Positions 1 to 10,978 are shown, counted from the stretch's first letter. The stretch is DNA of 64,000 bases from Acidovorax sp. 107 (GCF_003058055.1 NZ_QBTZ01000001.1:994501-1058500); one strand, 5' to 3'. The notes: a model not told the origin generated them from the sequence alone. Translations and numbers: made by a program.

Positions 1-1125
1 CCGCCCGAGGAGCCAGTGCGTTCCGTCAAGCTGATGACGGTGGGCGTGGGCTCGCTGCAGTCCAGTCTGGAGTATTCGGGCGAGGTGCGCGCGCGGGTGG
101 AGTCGCGCCTGGGCTTTCGCGTGGCGGGCAAGATCGTGCAGCGCCAGGCCGAACTGGGCCAGCGCGTGAAGGCGGGCCAGGTGCTGGCGCAACTGGACCC
201 CAAGGACTACCAGCTGGCGGCTGACGCGGCGCGCGCGCAACTGGCATCGGCCACCACGCAGCGCGACCTGGCGGCGGCAGACCTCAAGCGCTACCAGGCG
301 CTGAAAGACCAGAACTTCATCAGCGGTGCCGAGCTGGAACGCCGCGAGGCCACGCTCAAGGCCGCCCAGGCCACGCTCGACCAGGCGCGCGCCCAGCTGT
401 CGTCGCAGGGCAACCAGGCGGCCTACACCACGCTGGTGGCCGATGTGTCGGGCGTGGTGACGGGCATCGATGCCGAGCCGGGCCAGGTGGTGTCGGCTGG
501 CGCGCCGGTGGTGCGCATTGCGCAGGACGGCCCGCGCGACGTGGTGTTTGCCGTGCCCGAAGACAAGGTGGCGCAAATCACGACGGGCTCCGAGGTGGCC
601 GTGCGTGGCTGGTCTGGCGGCGCGACCCTGACGGGGCGCGTGCGTGAAGTAGCTGCCAGTGCCGACGCTGCGACCCGCACCTTCCAGGTCAAGGTGGCCA
701 TTGACGCGGCCGACGCCCCGGCGCTGGGCGCCACCGTGTACGCCACGCCCAAGGCACTGAGCCACGCCGGCATTGCCGCCATCAAGCTGCCGACCAGCGC
801 GCTGCGGCAGGAGGGCCAGTCCACCGCCGTGTGGGTGTACGACCCCGCGACCAGCACCGTCAAATCGCAGGTGGTGCAGATTGCCACGGCCGACGGCAAC
901 GATGCCGTGGTGGCCGGGGGACTGACCCCCGGCATGCAGGTGGTGGCCACCGGCGTGCATGTGCTGTCCCCAGGCCAGAAGGTGACGGTATATCAGCCAA
1001 AAGTGGCTCAAGCGCCGGTGAATAAAGCGCAGACAGCTCCTGAATCTGTAGCGATGCCTGCTGTGCCATCTGCTCCCGCGGCCTCCGCAGCGCCTGCCAC
1101 CGCCACGGCCTCTGCCGCCAACTGA
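1..1125 (+). CDS. RND efflux periplasmic adaptor subunit (MFP), 5' truncated
   Basis: The reading frame is already open at base 1, so the start and any signal peptide lie outside the window; 374 residues are visible. The protein should link an inner-membrane RND pump to an outer-membrane channel. A lipoyl-like half motif (GQVLAQLD), an Ala/Gln-rich coiled-coil hairpin at about visible residues 75-135 and a second lipoyl half (GVVTGIDAEPGQVV) follow the order of AcrA/MexA-type adaptors. The last 40 or so residues form an Ala/Pro-rich tail that contains a dispersed repeat copy (996-1041). The pump gene starts 8 bp downstream, so the two form an operon. The substrate cannot be inferred. Confidence 0.9.
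   Translation, partial: PPEEPVRSVKLMTVGVGSLQSSLEYSGEVRARVESRLGFRVAGKIVQRQAELGQRVKAGQVLAQLDPKDYQLAADAARAQLASATTQRDLAAADLKRYQALKDQNFISGAELERREATLKAAQATLDQARAQLSSQGNQAAYTTLVADVSGVVTGIDAEPGQVVSAGAPVVRIAQDGPRDVVFAVPEDKVAQITTGSEVAVRGWSGGATLTGRVREVAASADAATRTFQVKVAIDAADAPALGATVYATPKALSHAGIAAIKLPTSALRQEGQSTAVWVYDPATSTVKSQVVQIATADGNDAVVAGGLTPGMQVVATGVHVLSPGQKVTVYQPKVAQAPVNKAQTAPESVAMPAVPSAPAASAAPATATASAAN
996..1041 (-). repeat. Dispersed 46-bp element, copy 1 (inside adaptor gene)
   Basis: Read on the minus strand this begins AGGAGC and aligns without gaps over 46 columns to six other copies in the window. It shares the AGC, the central CGCTT, the later GCGCT and the terminal TTTT. It lies in the Ala/Pro-rich tail of the adaptor, 84 bp before its stop codon, and is translated in frame. 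It is the most divergent copy at its left end. Homologous flanks (GCTACAGATTCA on the minus strand) resemble the copy at 49503. Confidence 0.65.
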
Positions 1126-1133
1126 GGCCCGCC

Positions 1134-4100
1134 ATGACGCAAATCCAACCCAAAGAGGGGTTCAACCTCTCCAAATGGGCGCTCGACCATCCCGCGCTCA
1201 CCCGCTACCTCATGGTGGTGCTGATGCTGCTGGGCTTTGCGGCCTACTTCCAGCTCGGGCAGGACGAAGATCCGCCGTTCACCTTCCGCGCCATGGTGGT
1301 GCGCACCTACTGGCCCGGCGCCACGGCCCAGCAGGTGGCCGAGCAGGTCACCGACAAGCTGGAACGCACGCTGCAGGAGGTGCCCTACGCCGACAAGATC
1401 CGTAGCTACTCCAAGCCTGGCGAGTCGCAGATCATTTTCCAGATCAAGGACTCCTCCAAGCCCGGCGACGTGGCCAACGTCTGGTACAGCGTGCGCAAGA
1501 AGGTGGGCGACATGCGCTACACCCTGCCGCAGGGTATCCAGGGCCCGTTCTTCAACGACGACTTCGGGGATGTGTATGGCGTGATCTACGCGCTGGAGTC
1601 CGAGGGCTTCAGCTACGCAGAACTCAAGCAGTTTGCCGACGACGCGCGCCAGCAGCTGCTGCGCGTGCCCGATGTGGCCAAGGTCGAGCAGTTTGGCGTG
1701 CAGGACGAAAAGCTCTTCATCGAGATCTCGCAAAAGCGCCTGTCGCAGCTGGGCCTGGACATGAACCAGGTGCTGGCCCAGCTGGGCCAGCAGAACGCCG
1801 TGGAAAGTGCGGGCGCCATCCAGACCCTGCAAGACCAGGTGCAGGTGCGCGTGCAAGGCCAGTTCAACGCCATCGAGGACCTGCGCGCGATGCCGATCCG
1901 CGGCCCCTCGGGCGCGCAACTGCGCCTGGGCGATATTGCCGAAGTGCAGCGCGGCTATGTGGATCCACCGGCTGTGAAGGTGCGCCACCAGGGCCGCGAG
2001 GTGATTGCGCTGGGCGTCTCCATGGCCAAGGGTGGCGACATCATTGCGCTGGGCAAGGCCCTGCACACCACCACCGACCGCATCGCCGGGTCGCTGCCGG
2101 CGGGCGTGAAGCTGGTCAATGTGCAAGACCAGCCCAAGGCCGTGTCCACCTCGGTGAATGAGTTCGTCAAGGTGCTGATCGAGGCCGTGGTCATCGTGCT
2201 GGCGGTCAGCTTCATCAGCCTGGGCTTCCACAAGCGGCCCGGCAACAACCCGCTGTGGAAGCGCTGGTATATCGACCCCCGCCCGGGTCTGGTGGTGGGC
2301 ATCACCATCCCGCTGGTGCTGGCCGTCACGTTCCTGGCCATGTGGTACTGGGGCATCGGGCTGCACAAGATCTCGCTGGGTTCGCTCATCATCGCGCTGG
2401 GCCTGCTGGTGGACGACGCCATCATTGCGGTCGAGATGATGGTGCTGAAGCTCGAAGAGGGCTATGACAAGGTGCGCGCCGCCACCTTTGCCTACGAGAT
2501 CACGGCCATGCCCATGCTCACGGGCACACTGATCACGGCGGCGGGCTTCTTGCCCATCGGGCTGGCCAAGTCCACCACGGGCGAATACACGTTTGCCATC
2601 TTTGCCGTGACGGTGATTGCATTGGTGCTCAGCTGGTTCGTGTCGGTCTATTTCGTGCCTTACCTCGGCACGCTGCTGCTCAAGGTGCCGCCTCACGTCT
2701 TGGCCGCTCAGGCCAACAAGGGCATCACGGACGACCCGCACGAGGTCTTTGACAGCCCGTTCTACCGCAGCTTCCGCCGTCTGGTGGATTGGTGCGTACA
2801 GCACCGCTGGCTGACCATTGGTGCCACGGTGCTGACCTTTGCGCTGGGCATTGTCGGCATGGGCCAGGTGCAGCAGCAGTTCTTCCCGGATTCGAGCCGG
2901 CCAGAGATCCTGGTCGATATCTGGTTCCCGGAAGGCACGTCGTTTGCGGGCAACGAGGCCGTGACCAAGCGCGTGGAGCAACGTCTGCTGTCCGAGCCGG
3001 GCGTGAACACGGTGAGCACCTGGGTGGGTTCTGGCGTGCCGCGTTTCTATCTGCCGCTGGACCAGGTGTTCCCGCAGAGCAACGTCTCTCAGTTCATCGT
3101 GGTGCCGCAGGATCTCAAGCTGCGCGAATCGCTGCGCGTGAAGCTGCCGGCGCTGTTGGCTGAGGAGTTCCCGGAAGTGCGCGGGCGTGTCAAGCTGCTT
3201 CCCAACGGCCCGCCAGTGCCGTACCCCGTTCAGTTCCGCGTGGTGGGCCCCGACCCGCTGGTGCTGCGTGAGCGCGCAGACGAGGTCAAGGCCCAGCTGC
3301 GCCAGAACCCCAACATGCGCGGCGTGAACGACAACTGGAACGAGTCCGTCAAGGTGCTGCGCCTGGAAGTGGACCAGGCCAAGGCGCGCGCCCTGGGCGT
3401 GACCAGCCAGTCCATCGCGCAAGCGTCCAAGACCATTCTGTCTGGCACCCAGGTGGGCCAGTACCGCGAGGGCGACAAGCTCATCGACATCCTGCTGCGC
3501 CAGCCGCTGGATGAGCGCAACGCCATCACCGACATTGCCAACGCCTACCTGCCCACGGCGTCGGGCAAGTCGATCCCGCTCACGCAGATCGCCAAACCCG
3601 TGTTCACCTGGGAGCCCGGTGTGATGTGGCGCGAGAACCGCGACTACGCCATCACCGTGCAGGGCGACGTGACCGAGGGCCTGCAGGGCGCGACGGTGAC
3701 GGCGGCGCTGTTGCCGTCCCTCAAGGAGATCGAGGCCAAGTGGCGGTCGGCGGGGCAGACGGGCTACCGCATCGAGGTGGCTGGTGCCGTGGAGGAAAGC
3801 TCCAAGGGCTCGGCGTCCATCGCGGCGGGGCTTCCCATCATGCTGTTCATCACCTTCACGCTGCTGATGCTGCAACTGCACAGCTTCAGCCGCGCGATGC
3901 TGGTGTTCCTGACCGGGCCGCTGGGCATGGCGGGTGTGGCTGCGTCCCTGCTGCTGCTCAACCGACCGTTCGGCTTTGTGGCGCTGCTGGGGGTGATCGC
4001 GCTCATGGGCATGATCCAGCGCAACTCGGTGATCCTGATCGACCAGATTGAGCAGGACCGCGCCCGGGGTGTGCCTGCATGGGATGCGATCGTGGAATCG

Positions 4101-4316
4101 GCCGTGCGCCGTTTGCGCCCCATCGTGCTAACGGCCGCGGCCGCCGTGCTGGCCATGATCCCGCTGTCGCGCAGCGTGTTCTGGGGCCCGATGGCGGTGG
4201 CCATCATGGGCGGGCTGGTCGTGGCCACGGTGCTCACGCTGCTGGCGCTGCCTGCGATGTACGCGGCCTGGTTCCGTGTCAAACGGCCCGCACCCGAGGT
4301 CGCGGGCGTTGCTTGA
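1134..4316 (+). CDS. RND efflux transporter, inner-membrane permease
   Basis: This 1060-residue protein has the length and layout of AcrB/MexB-type proton-driven pumps. There is a first membrane segment near residues 22-42, a large periplasmic loop, a membrane block at about 340-530, a second periplasmic loop, and a final membrane block from about 880. The TM4 motif GLLVDDAIIAVE (about residues 422-433) carries the paired Asp of the proton relay. It starts 8 bp after the adaptor gene. A terminator hairpin follows within 80 bp, so it is the last gene of the operon. The family is clear, but the drug or solvent specificity is not. Confidence 0.95.
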   Translation: MTQIQPKEGFNLSKWALDHPALTRYLMVVLMLLGFAAYFQLGQDEDPPFTFRAMVVRTYWPGATAQQVAEQVTDKLERTLQEVPYADKIRSYSKPGESQIIFQIKDSSKPGDVANVWYSVRKKVGDMRYTLPQGIQGPFFNDDFGDVYGVIYALESEGFSYAELKQFADDARQQLLRVPDVAKVEQFGVQDEKLFIEISQKRLSQLGLDMNQVLAQLGQQNAVESAGAIQTLQDQVQVRVQGQFNAIEDLRAMPIRGPSGAQLRLGDIAEVQRGYVDPPAVKVRHQGREVIALGVSMAKGGDIIALGKALHTTTDRIAGSLPAGVKLVNVQDQPKAVSTSVNEFVKVLIEAVVIVLAVSFISLGFHKRPGNNPLWKRWYIDPRPGLVVGITIPLVLAVTFLAMWYWGIGLHKISLGSLIIALGLLVDDAIIAVEMMVLKLEEGYDKVRAATFAYEITAMPMLTGTLITAAGFLPIGLAKSTTGEYTFAIFAVTVIALVLSWFVSVYFVPYLGTLLLKVPPHVLAAQANKGITDDPHEVFDSPFYRSFRRLVDWCVQHRWLTIGATVLTFALGIVGMGQVQQQFFPDSSRPEILVDIWFPEGTSFAGNEAVTKRVEQRLLSEPGVNTVSTWVGSGVPRFYLPLDQVFPQSNVSQFIVVPQDLKLRESLRVKLPALLAEEFPEVRGRVKLLPNGPPVPYPVQFRVVGPDPLVLRERADEVKAQLRQNPNMRGVNDNWNESVKVLRLEVDQAKARALGVTSQSIAQASKTILSGTQVGQYREGDKLIDILLRQPLDERNAITDIANAYLPTASGKSIPLTQIAKPVFTWEPGVMWRENRDYAITVQGDVTEGLQGATVTAALLPSLKEIEAKWRSAGQTGYRIEVAGAVEESSKGSASIAAGLPIMLFITFTLLMLQLHSFSRAMLVFLTGPLGMAGVAASLLLLNRPFGFVALLGVIALMGMIQRNSVILIDQIEQDRARGVPAWDAIVESAVRRLRPIVLTAAAAVLAMIPLSRSVFWGPMAVAIMGGLVVATVLTLLALPAMYAAWFRVKRPAPEVAGVA

Positions 4317-4365
4317 CCGATGGGTCTCCCGTATCAGGTAAAATAGAAGGTTGACCGATTTCACG

Positions 4366-4399
4366 CAGGCGGCAGCTGAGGTTGCCGCCTGTTTGTTTG
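4366..4399 (+). terminator. Rho-independent terminator-like hairpin before tRNA-Leu
   Basis: A 9-bp stem (CAGGCGGCA at 4366-4374 with TGCCGCCTG at 4383-4391) and an 8-base loop are followed by TTTGTTTG. It ends the efflux operon. A TAAAAT box at 4339-4344 lies upstream of the hairpin. If that is the tRNA promoter, the hairpin sits in the tRNA leader instead. Confidence 0.7.
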
Positions 4400-4406
4400 T
4401 AGAACC

Positions 4407-4493
4407 GCGCGGGTGGCGAAATTGGTAGACGCACCAGGTTTAGGTCCTGACGCCAGCAATGGTGTGGGGGTTCGAGTCCCCCCCCGCGCACCA
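4407..4493 (+). tRNA. tRNA-Leu (anticodon UAG)
   Basis: The 87-nt cloverleaf has a 7-bp acceptor stem (GCGCGGG at 4407-4413 with CCCGCGC at 4483-4489), discriminator A4490 and an encoded CCA. The anticodon loop TTTAGGT places TAG at 4441-4443. The long variable arm is typical of a class II leucine tRNA, and the T-arm TTCGAGTCC is intact. It reads CUN codons. Confidence 0.96.
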
Positions 4494-4568
4494 CCCATGT
4501 GAGACTTTGCGGAACACGGCGCTGCTGCGCTGCAGCCAGCACGATCCACATTCATAAGAGGAATAGCC

Positions 4569-5882
4569 ATGGCCGTTACTGTTGAAACCCTTGAGAAGCT
4601 CGAGCGCAAGATCACGCTGAGCGTGCCCGTCACCCTGATCCAGTCCGAAGTGGACACGCGCCTCAAGCGCCTGGCCCGCACGGTCAAGATGGACGGTTTC
4701 CGTCCTGGCAAGGTGCCCATGAACGTGGTGGCCCAGCGTTATGGCTACTCGGTGCAGTACGAAGTGCTGAACGACAAGGTGGGTGAGGCCTTTGCCGTGG
4801 CTGCGAACGAAGCCAACTTGCGTGTAGCTGGTCAGCCCCGCATCACCGAAAAAGAAGGTGCTCCTGAAGGCCAGGTGACTTTTGACGCCATCTTCGAAGT
4901 GTTCCCAGAAGTCAAGATTGCTGACCTGTCGGACGCCGAAGTCGAAAAGCTCTCGTCCGAAGTGACTGACAGCGCCATCGACAAGACCATCGACATCCTG
5001 CGCAAGCAGCGCCGCAGCTTCGCCCAGCGCGCCCTGGACGCCGCTGCGCAAGACGGTGACCGCGTGACCGTGGACTTCGAAGGCAAGATCGACGGCGAGC
5101 CGTTTGACGGCGGCAAGGCCGAAGACTTCCAGTTCCTGGTCGGCGAAGGCCAGATGCTCAAGGAGTTCGAAGATGCCGTGCGTGGCATGAAGTCCGGCGA
5201 AAGCAAGACTTTCCCCCTGGCTTTCCCCGCTGAGTACCATGGCAAGGACGTGGCTGGCAAGACCGCCGACTTCCTGGTGACCATCAAGAAGATCGAAGCC
5301 GCCCATCTGCCCGAAGTGAACGACGCCCTGGCCAAGTCGCTGGGCATTGCCGATGGTTCCGTGGAAGGCCTGCGCGCCGACATCAAGAAGAACCTGGAGC
5401 GCGAAGTCAAGTTCCGCCTGCTGGCCCGCAACAAGGCTGCCGTGATGGACGCCCTGGTGTCCAAGGCTGAACTGGATCTGCCCAATTCCAGCATTCAGGC
5501 TGAAATTGCCCGCCTGATGGAAGGCGCCCGCGCTGAACTCAAGCAACGCGGCGTCAAGGATGCCGACAAGGCCGAGATCCCTGAAGACGTGTTCCGTCCC
5601 CAGGCCGAGCGCCGCGTGCGCCTGGGCCTGGTGCTGGCCGAACTCGTGCGTGCCAACGAACTGCAGGCCAAGCCTGAGCAGCTCAAGGCCCACATCGACG
5701 AGCTGGCTGCCAGCTACGAGAAGCCCGAAGACGTGGTGCGCTGGTACTTCGGCGACCGCCAGCGTCTGGCCGAAGTCGAAGCCGTTGTCATCGAAAACAA
5801 CGTGACCGAATTCGTGCTGTCCAAGGCCAAGGTCGTCGAGAAGGCCATCTCCTTTGACGATCTGATGGCGCAGCAGGGCTGA
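4569..5882 (+). CDS. tig: Trigger factor, ribosome-associated chaperone/prolyl isomerase
   Basis: The 437 residues match the family length. The N-terminal ribosome-docking signature GFRPGKVP is at residues 43-50. A FKBP-type peptidyl-prolyl isomerase domain follows at about 155-245 ([21 protein letters not shown]). The rest is the helical chaperone body. It binds nascent chains at the ribosome exit. A clear GAGGA ribosome site precedes the ATG by about 9 bases. A hairpin terminator separates it from clpP, so tig is probably its own unit within the conserved tig-clpP-clpX-lon order. Confidence 0.98.
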   Translation: MAVTVETLEKLERKITLSVPVTLIQSEVDTRLKRLARTVKMDGFRPGKVPMNVVAQRYGYSVQYEVLNDKVGEAFAVAANEANLRVAGQPRITEKEGAPEGQVTFDAIFEVFPEVKIADLSDAEVEKLSSEVTDSAIDKTIDILRKQRRSFAQRALDAAAQDGDRVTVDFEGKIDGEPFDGGKAEDFQFLVGEGQMLKEFEDAVRGMKSGESKTFPLAFPAEYHGKDVAGKTADFLVTIKKIEAAHLPEVNDALAKSLGIADGSVEGLRADIKKNLEREVKFRLLARNKAAVMDALVSKAELDLPNSSIQAEIARLMEGARAELKQRGVKDADKAEIPEDVFRPQAERRVRLGLVLAELVRANELQAKPEQLKAHIDELAASYEKPEDVVRWYFGDRQRLAEVEAVVIENNVTEFVLSKAKVVEKAISFDDLMAQQG

Positions 5883-5945
5883 TAGGCCCTGGGGCCGGGC
5901 GGCCTGCCTCGTGCAATCGCCCGGCGGGGTCTTCAGGACACTTCA

Positions 5946-5982
5946 GGGGCTTGTGCTTTCGCGCACAAGCCCCAATTCATTT
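5946..5982 (+). terminator. Terminator hairpin after tig
   Basis: An 11-bp perfect stem (GGGGCTTGTGC at 5946-5956 with GCACAAGCCCC at 5963-5973) and a 6-base loop are followed by the moderately T-rich AATTCATTT. It lies 64 bp after the tig stop and 34 bp before the clpP start. Confidence 0.7.
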
Positions 5983-6015
5983 CTGGGTACAGTACCTGCT
6001 TGACTGGAGAAATAC

Positions 6016-6624
6016 ATGAGCGCATTGGAAACACAAGGCCTGGGCATGGTCCCCATGGTCATCGAGCAGTCGGGCCGTGGCGAACGGTCCTATGACATCT
6101 ACTCGCGCCTGCTCAAGGAGCGCGTGATTTTTCTGGTGGGCCCGGTCAATGACCAGACGGCCAACCTGGTGGTGGCGCAGCTGCTGTTCTTGGAAAGCGA
6201 AAACCCCGACAAGGATATTTCGTTCTACATCAACTCGCCCGGTGGTTCGGTGAGCGCTGGCATGGCGATCTTTGACACCATGAACTTCATCAAGCCCGAT
6301 GTCTCGACCCTGTGCACGGGCATGGCGGCCAGCATGGGTGCGTTCTTGTTGGCGGCAGGCGCCAAGGGCAAGCGTTTTGCGCTGCCCAATTCCAAGGTCA
6401 TGATCCACCAGCCATTGGGCGGCATGCAGGGCCAGGCCACCGAGATCGAGATCCATGCCCGCGAGATCCTCAAGACCCGCGAGCAGCTCAACAAGATCCT
6501 GGCCGAGCGCACCGGCCAGCCGCTGGAGAAGATCCAGCGCGACACCGAGCGTGACTATTTCCTCTCGGCCGACGAAGCCAAGGACTATGGCCTGGTCGAT
6601 CAGGTGATCAGCCAGCGCGCCTGA
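6016..6624 (+). CDS. clpP: ATP-dependent Clp protease proteolytic subunit
   Basis: This 202-residue serine peptidase forms the barrel chamber that works with ClpX or ClpA. The catalytic triad is readable: Ser106 in GMAASMGAF, His131 in MIHQPLGG and Asp180 in ERDYF. GGAG lies 7 bases before the ATG. A strong terminator follows, so clpP and the downstream clpX are not simply one transcript. Confidence 0.98.
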   Translation: MSALETQGLGMVPMVIEQSGRGERSYDIYSRLLKERVIFLVGPVNDQTANLVVAQLLFLESENPDKDISFYINSPGGSVSAGMAIFDTMNFIKPDVSTLCTGMAASMGAFLLAAGAKGKRFALPNSKVMIHQPLGGMQGQATEIEIHAREILKTREQLNKILAERTGQPLEKIQRDTERDYFLSADEAKDYGLVDQVISQRA

Positions 6625-6643
6625 TCGCCCGAGGGCGAGAAAG

Positions 6644-6680
6644 CGGCGTTTTCCCGAGGGGAAGACGCCGTTTTTTATTT
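6644..6680 (+). terminator. Rho-independent terminator between clpP and clpX
   Basis: A 12-bp stem (CGGCGTTTTCCC at 6644-6655 with GGGAAGACGCCG at 6659-6670, one G-U pair) has a very short loop and is followed by TTTTTTATTT. It is a strong intrinsic terminator directly after clpP. It also lies close upstream of clpX, whose start is 47 bp further on. Confidence 0.88.
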
Positions 6681-6726
6681 GGTTATCATCCCGACAACTT
6701 TCCGAAACAAGCAAGGCATTGCCCCC

Positions 6727-7992
<1,266 letters not shown>

Positions 7993-8032
7993 GAAGACCG
8001 GAGCGGGCGCTTTGTTGTCGCCCTTTGAACCA

Positions 8033-8070
8033 TCAACCCTTGCGCCAGTACGGCTGCGTGCAAGGGTTGA
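8033..8070 (+). other. Perfect 11-bp inverted repeat between clpX and lon
   Basis: TCAACCCTTGC (8033-8043) is mirrored exactly by GCAAGGGTTGA (8060-8070) across a 16-base loop. There is no T-run after it, so it is a poor intrinsic terminator. It could be an RNA structure in the lon leader, a protein-binding site or a degenerate terminator. The palindrome CCACATGTGG follows at 8077-8086. The lon start is 48 bp downstream of the repeat. Confidence 0.7.
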
Positions 8071-8118
8071 AGATCCCCACATGTGGACCCACTTCCACAG
8101 AGCACTTTGAGGATTTCC

Positions 8119-10560
8119 ATGTCCGGACATACCCCCCTGCCAGCCACACCCCTTGACCTGCCGCTGTTGCCTTTGCGTGACGTGGTGGTGTTTCCCCATA
8201 TGGTGATCCCGCTTTTTGTGGGCCGCCCCAAGAGCATCAAGGCGCTTGAGATGGCCATGGAGGCCGATCGCCGCATCATGCTGGTGGCACAAAAAGCCGC
8301 CGCCAAGGACGAACCCTCGGTGGCAGATATGTTCGATGTCGGATGTGTCTCCACCATCCTGCAGATGCTCAAGCTGCCCGACGGCACCGTGAAGGTGCTG
8401 GTGGAAGGCCAGCAGCGCGCCGTGGTGGCTTCGATTGAAGATGCGGAGACGCACTTCATGGCGACCGTCACGCCAGTCGAGGCTACGCCCGACGCCAACA
8501 AGCCCAGCGAGATTGAGGCATTGCGCCGCGCGGTGATGCAGCAGTTTGACCAGTACGTCAAGCTCAACAAGAAGATCCCGCCGGAGATCCTGACCTCCAT
8601 CTCCAGCATTGACGATCCCGGTCGCTTGGCCGACACCATCGCCGCGCACCTGCCACTCAAGCTCGAAAACAAGCAGGTGGTCCTGGATCTTTCGGATGTG
8701 AAGGCGCGCCTCGAAAACCTGTTCGAGCAGCTGGACCGTGAGGTCGACATCCTCAACGTAGACAAGAAGATCCGTGGCCGCGTGAAGCGCCAGATGGAGA
8801 AGAACCAGCGCGACTTCTACCTGAACGAGCAGGTGAAGGCCATCCAGAAGGAACTGGGCGAGGGCGATGAAGGTGCCGACATCGAGGAGATCGAGAAAAA
8901 GATCAAGCTCGCCAAGATGTCAGCCGAAGCGCGCAAGAAGGCCGAGGCCGAACTCAAGAAGCTCAAGCTGATGTCACCCATGTCGGCCGAGGCGACGGTG
9001 GTGCGTAACTACATCGACGTGCTCACGGCGCTGCCCTGGAGCAAGAAGACCAAGATAAAGCATGACCTGGTGAATGCCGAGGGCGTTCTCAACGAAGACC
9101 ACTATGGTCTCGACAAGGTCAAGGACCGCATCCTTGAATACCTTGCGGTGCAGCAGCGCGTGGACAAGGTCAAGGCACCCATCCTGTGTCTGGTGGGGCC
9201 TCCTGGCGTGGGCAAGACCTCGCTGGGCCAGTCCATTGCCAAGGCCACAGGCCGCAAGTACGTGCGCATGGCCCTGGGTGGCATGCGTGACGAGGCCGAA
9301 ATCCGGGGGCATCGCCGCACCTATATTGGCGCGTTGCCGGGCAAGGTGTTGCAGAGCCTCTCCAAGGTAGGCACACGCAACCCGCTGTTCCTGCTGGACG
9401 AAATCGACAAGCTGGGCATGGACTTCCGGGGGGATCCTTCGAGTGCACTGTTAGAGGTGCTGGACCCTGAACAGAACCATACATTCGGCGACCACTACGT
9501 CGAGGTGGACTTCGATCTGTCCGACGTGATGTTTGTCGCCACGTCGAACTCGATGAACATTCCGCCTGCGCTGCTCGACCGCATGGAGGTGATCCGCTTG
9601 TCGGGTTACACCGAGGACGAGAAGACCAGCATCGCCATGAAGTATCTGCTGCCCAAGCAGCTCAAGAACAATGGCGTGAAGGACGAGGAGCTGCTCATCA
9701 CCGAGCCTGCAGTGCGCGACATGGTGCGTTACTACACCCGTGAAGCGGGTGTGCGTTCGCTGGAGCGCGAGCTGTCCAAAATTTGCCGCAAGGTGGTCAA
9801 GGGCTTGCAGCTCAAGAAGCTGGAGCCCCAGGTGGTGGTGACGGCTGACAACCTGCCGGACTTTCTGGGCGTGCGCAAGTACACCTATGGCCGTGCCGAG
9901 CTGCAAAACCAGGTGGGGCAAGTGGTGGGCTTGGCCTGGACCGAGGTGGGTGGCGATCTGCTGACCATCGAGGCGGCCATCATGCCCGGCAAGGGGGTGA
10001 TCACGCGCACGGGTTCGCTGGGCGATGTGATGAAGGAATCCGTGGAGGCTGCCCGCACCGTGGTGCGCAGCCGCGCGCGCATGTTGGGTATCAAGGACGA
10101 AACGTTTGAAAAGCGTGACATCCACATCCACGTGCCAGACGGTGCCACGCCCAAGGACGGCCCCAGTGCGGGTGCTGCGATGACGACGGCATTTGTCTCT
10201 GCGCTCACGGGTATCCCGGTGCGCGGCGACGTGGCCATGACGGGCGAGATCACGCTGCGTGGCGAGGTGACGGCCATCGGGGGCCTCAAAGAAAAGCTGT
10301 TGGCTGCGCTGCGGGGGGGCATCAAGACCGTGCTGATCCCCGAAGAGAACGTGAAGGACTTGGCCGAGATCCCGGACAACGTCAAGAGCGGCTTGGAGAT
10401 CGTGCCTGTGCGCTGGATCGACAAGGTGCTGGACGTGGCGCTGGAGAGCAAGCCCGTACCTCTGACGGATGAAGAGGTTGCAGTGGCCGCCGCTGCGGTG
10501 CCAGTGCCCACGGAGAAGGCGACCGTATCTTCCGCTGCGGCCGATGGATTGAAACACTGA
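8119..10560 (+). CDS. lon: ATP-dependent Lon protease (endopeptidase La)
   Basis: This 813-residue protease degrades misfolded and regulatory proteins in the cytoplasm. It has an N-terminal substrate-binding LON domain (about 12-210), a coiled coil, an AAA+ domain with Walker A GPPGVGKT near residues 360-367, and a C-terminal peptidase domain. The catalytic dyad is Ser683 (DGPSAGAAM) and Lys726 ([10 protein letters not shown]), 43 residues apart as in the family. The ATG at 8119 follows GAGGA at a good distance. An upstream in-frame ATG at 8083 lies inside the palindrome and lacks a ribosome site. Confidence 0.98.
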   Translation: MSGHTPLPATPLDLPLLPLRDVVVFPHMVIPLFVGRPKSIKALEMAMEADRRIMLVAQKAAAKDEPSVADMFDVGCVSTILQMLKLPDGTVKVLVEGQQRAVVASIEDAETHFMATVTPVEATPDANKPSEIEALRRAVMQQFDQYVKLNKKIPPEILTSISSIDDPGRLADTIAAHLPLKLENKQVVLDLSDVKARLENLFEQLDREVDILNVDKKIRGRVKRQMEKNQRDFYLNEQVKAIQKELGEGDEGADIEEIEKKIKLAKMSAEARKKAEAELKKLKLMSPMSAEATVVRNYIDVLTALPWSKKTKIKHDLVNAEGVLNEDHYGLDKVKDRILEYLAVQQRVDKVKAPILCLVGPPGVGKTSLGQSIAKATGRKYVRMALGGMRDEAEIRGHRRTYIGALPGKVLQSLSKVGTRNPLFLLDEIDKLGMDFRGDPSSALLEVLDPEQNHTFGDHYVEVDFDLSDVMFVATSNSMNIPPALLDRMEVIRLSGYTEDEKTSIAMKYLLPKQLKNNGVKDEELLITEPAVRDMVRYYTREAGVRSLERELSKICRKVVKGLQLKKLEPQVVVTADNLPDFLGVRKYTYGRAELQNQVGQVVGLAWTEVGGDLLTIEAAIMPGKGVITRTGSLGDVMKESVEAARTVVRSRARMLGIKDETFEKRDIHIHVPDGATPKDGPSAGAAMTTAFVSALTGIPVRGDVAMTGEITLRGEVTAIGGLKEKLLAALRGGIKTVLIPEENVKDLAEIPDNVKSGLEIVPVRWIDKVLDVALESKPVPLTDEEVAVAAAAVPVPTEKATVSSAAADGLKH

Positions 10561-10567
10561 CGCAAAA

Positions 10568-10589
10568 TTTTTTGGGGAGGCCCAAAAAA
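10568..10589 (+). terminator. Hairpin just after lon
   Basis: TTTTTTGGG (10568-10576) pairs with CCCAAAAAA (10581-10589) across the loop GAGG. It begins 8 bp after the lon stop. On the plus strand no T-run follows, so the role as intrinsic terminator is uncertain. Confidence 0.45.
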
Positions 10590-10623
10590 TGCGCTACAAT
10601 TCATTCCATCGCAGCAAACGTTG

Positions 10624-10629
10624 TACAAT
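10624..10629 (+). promoter_or_regulatory. Candidate -10 box of tRNA-Gly copy 1
   Basis: TACAAT is followed by GTGAGGCTT. The same arrangement (TATAAT then TTGAGGCTT) precedes the second tRNA-Gly, so the conserved discriminator supports a promoter. I see no good -35 hexamer at 16-18 bp. Confidence 0.45.
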
Positions 10630-10647
10630 GTGAGGCTTCGGTAAAAT

Positions 10648-10723
10648 GCGGGAATAGCTCAGTTGGTAGAGCGCAACCTTGCCAAGGTTGAGGTCGAGAG
10701 TTCGAGACTCTTTTCCCGCTCCA
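10648..10723 (+). tRNA. tRNA-Gly (anticodon GCC), copy 1
   Basis: The 76-nt cloverleaf has acceptor GCGGGAA (10648-10654) pairing with TTCCCGC (10713-10719), discriminator T and an encoded CCA. The anticodon loop TTGCCAA gives GCC at 10681-10683. It is identical in sequence to the copy at 11036. Confidence 0.97.
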
Positions 10724-10730
10724 ATTTCCA

Positions 10731-10762
10731 CAAAAAAGGGAAGCAATTGCTTCCCTTTTTTG
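10731..10762 (+). terminator. Rho-independent terminator after tRNA-Gly copy 1
   Basis: This is a perfect 32-base palindrome: six A, GGGAAGC, AATT core, GCTTCCC, six T, flanked by C and G. It acts in both directions. A near twin follows the second tRNA-Gly. Confidence 0.9.
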
Positions 10763-10782
10763 TCAGAGGAATGTGAATTCCT

Positions 10783-10856
10783 GGCGCGGTAGCAAAGCGG
10801 TTATGCCCCGGATTGCAAATCCGGTTAGTCCGGTTCGACTCCGGACCGCGCCTCCA
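10783..10856 (+). tRNA. tRNA-Cys (anticodon GCA)
   Basis: The 74-nt cloverleaf has acceptor GGCGCGG (10783-10789) pairing with CCGCGCC (10846-10852), discriminator T and an encoded CCA. The anticodon GCA is at 10815-10817 in loop TTGCAAA. No clear terminator of its own follows. Confidence 0.96.
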
Positions 10857-10978
10857 GATACGGTCTCAACGGTGAAGTGTGAAAGCCCATAGGGCCACAA
10901 CGCAAGCCAGGGTTGTATCGGTGGAAAAGTTGGTTGGATAATTTTTGGCTTGCAATCGAATACGGCCAAAAATAGCGA

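Noticed and set aside
1008..3881. 957-residue open frame on the minus strand opposite the RND pump
   Set aside because: The plus-strand gene is a clear RND permease with the full family length. High GC leaves antisense frames open, and the antisense product is His/Arg/Leu-rich with no domain.
8055..8082. Heat-shock (sigma-32) promoter for lon
   Set aside because: A CCCCAC-like -10 is present but no CTTGAA-like -35 lies 13-15 bp upstream; GTTGAA is too close.
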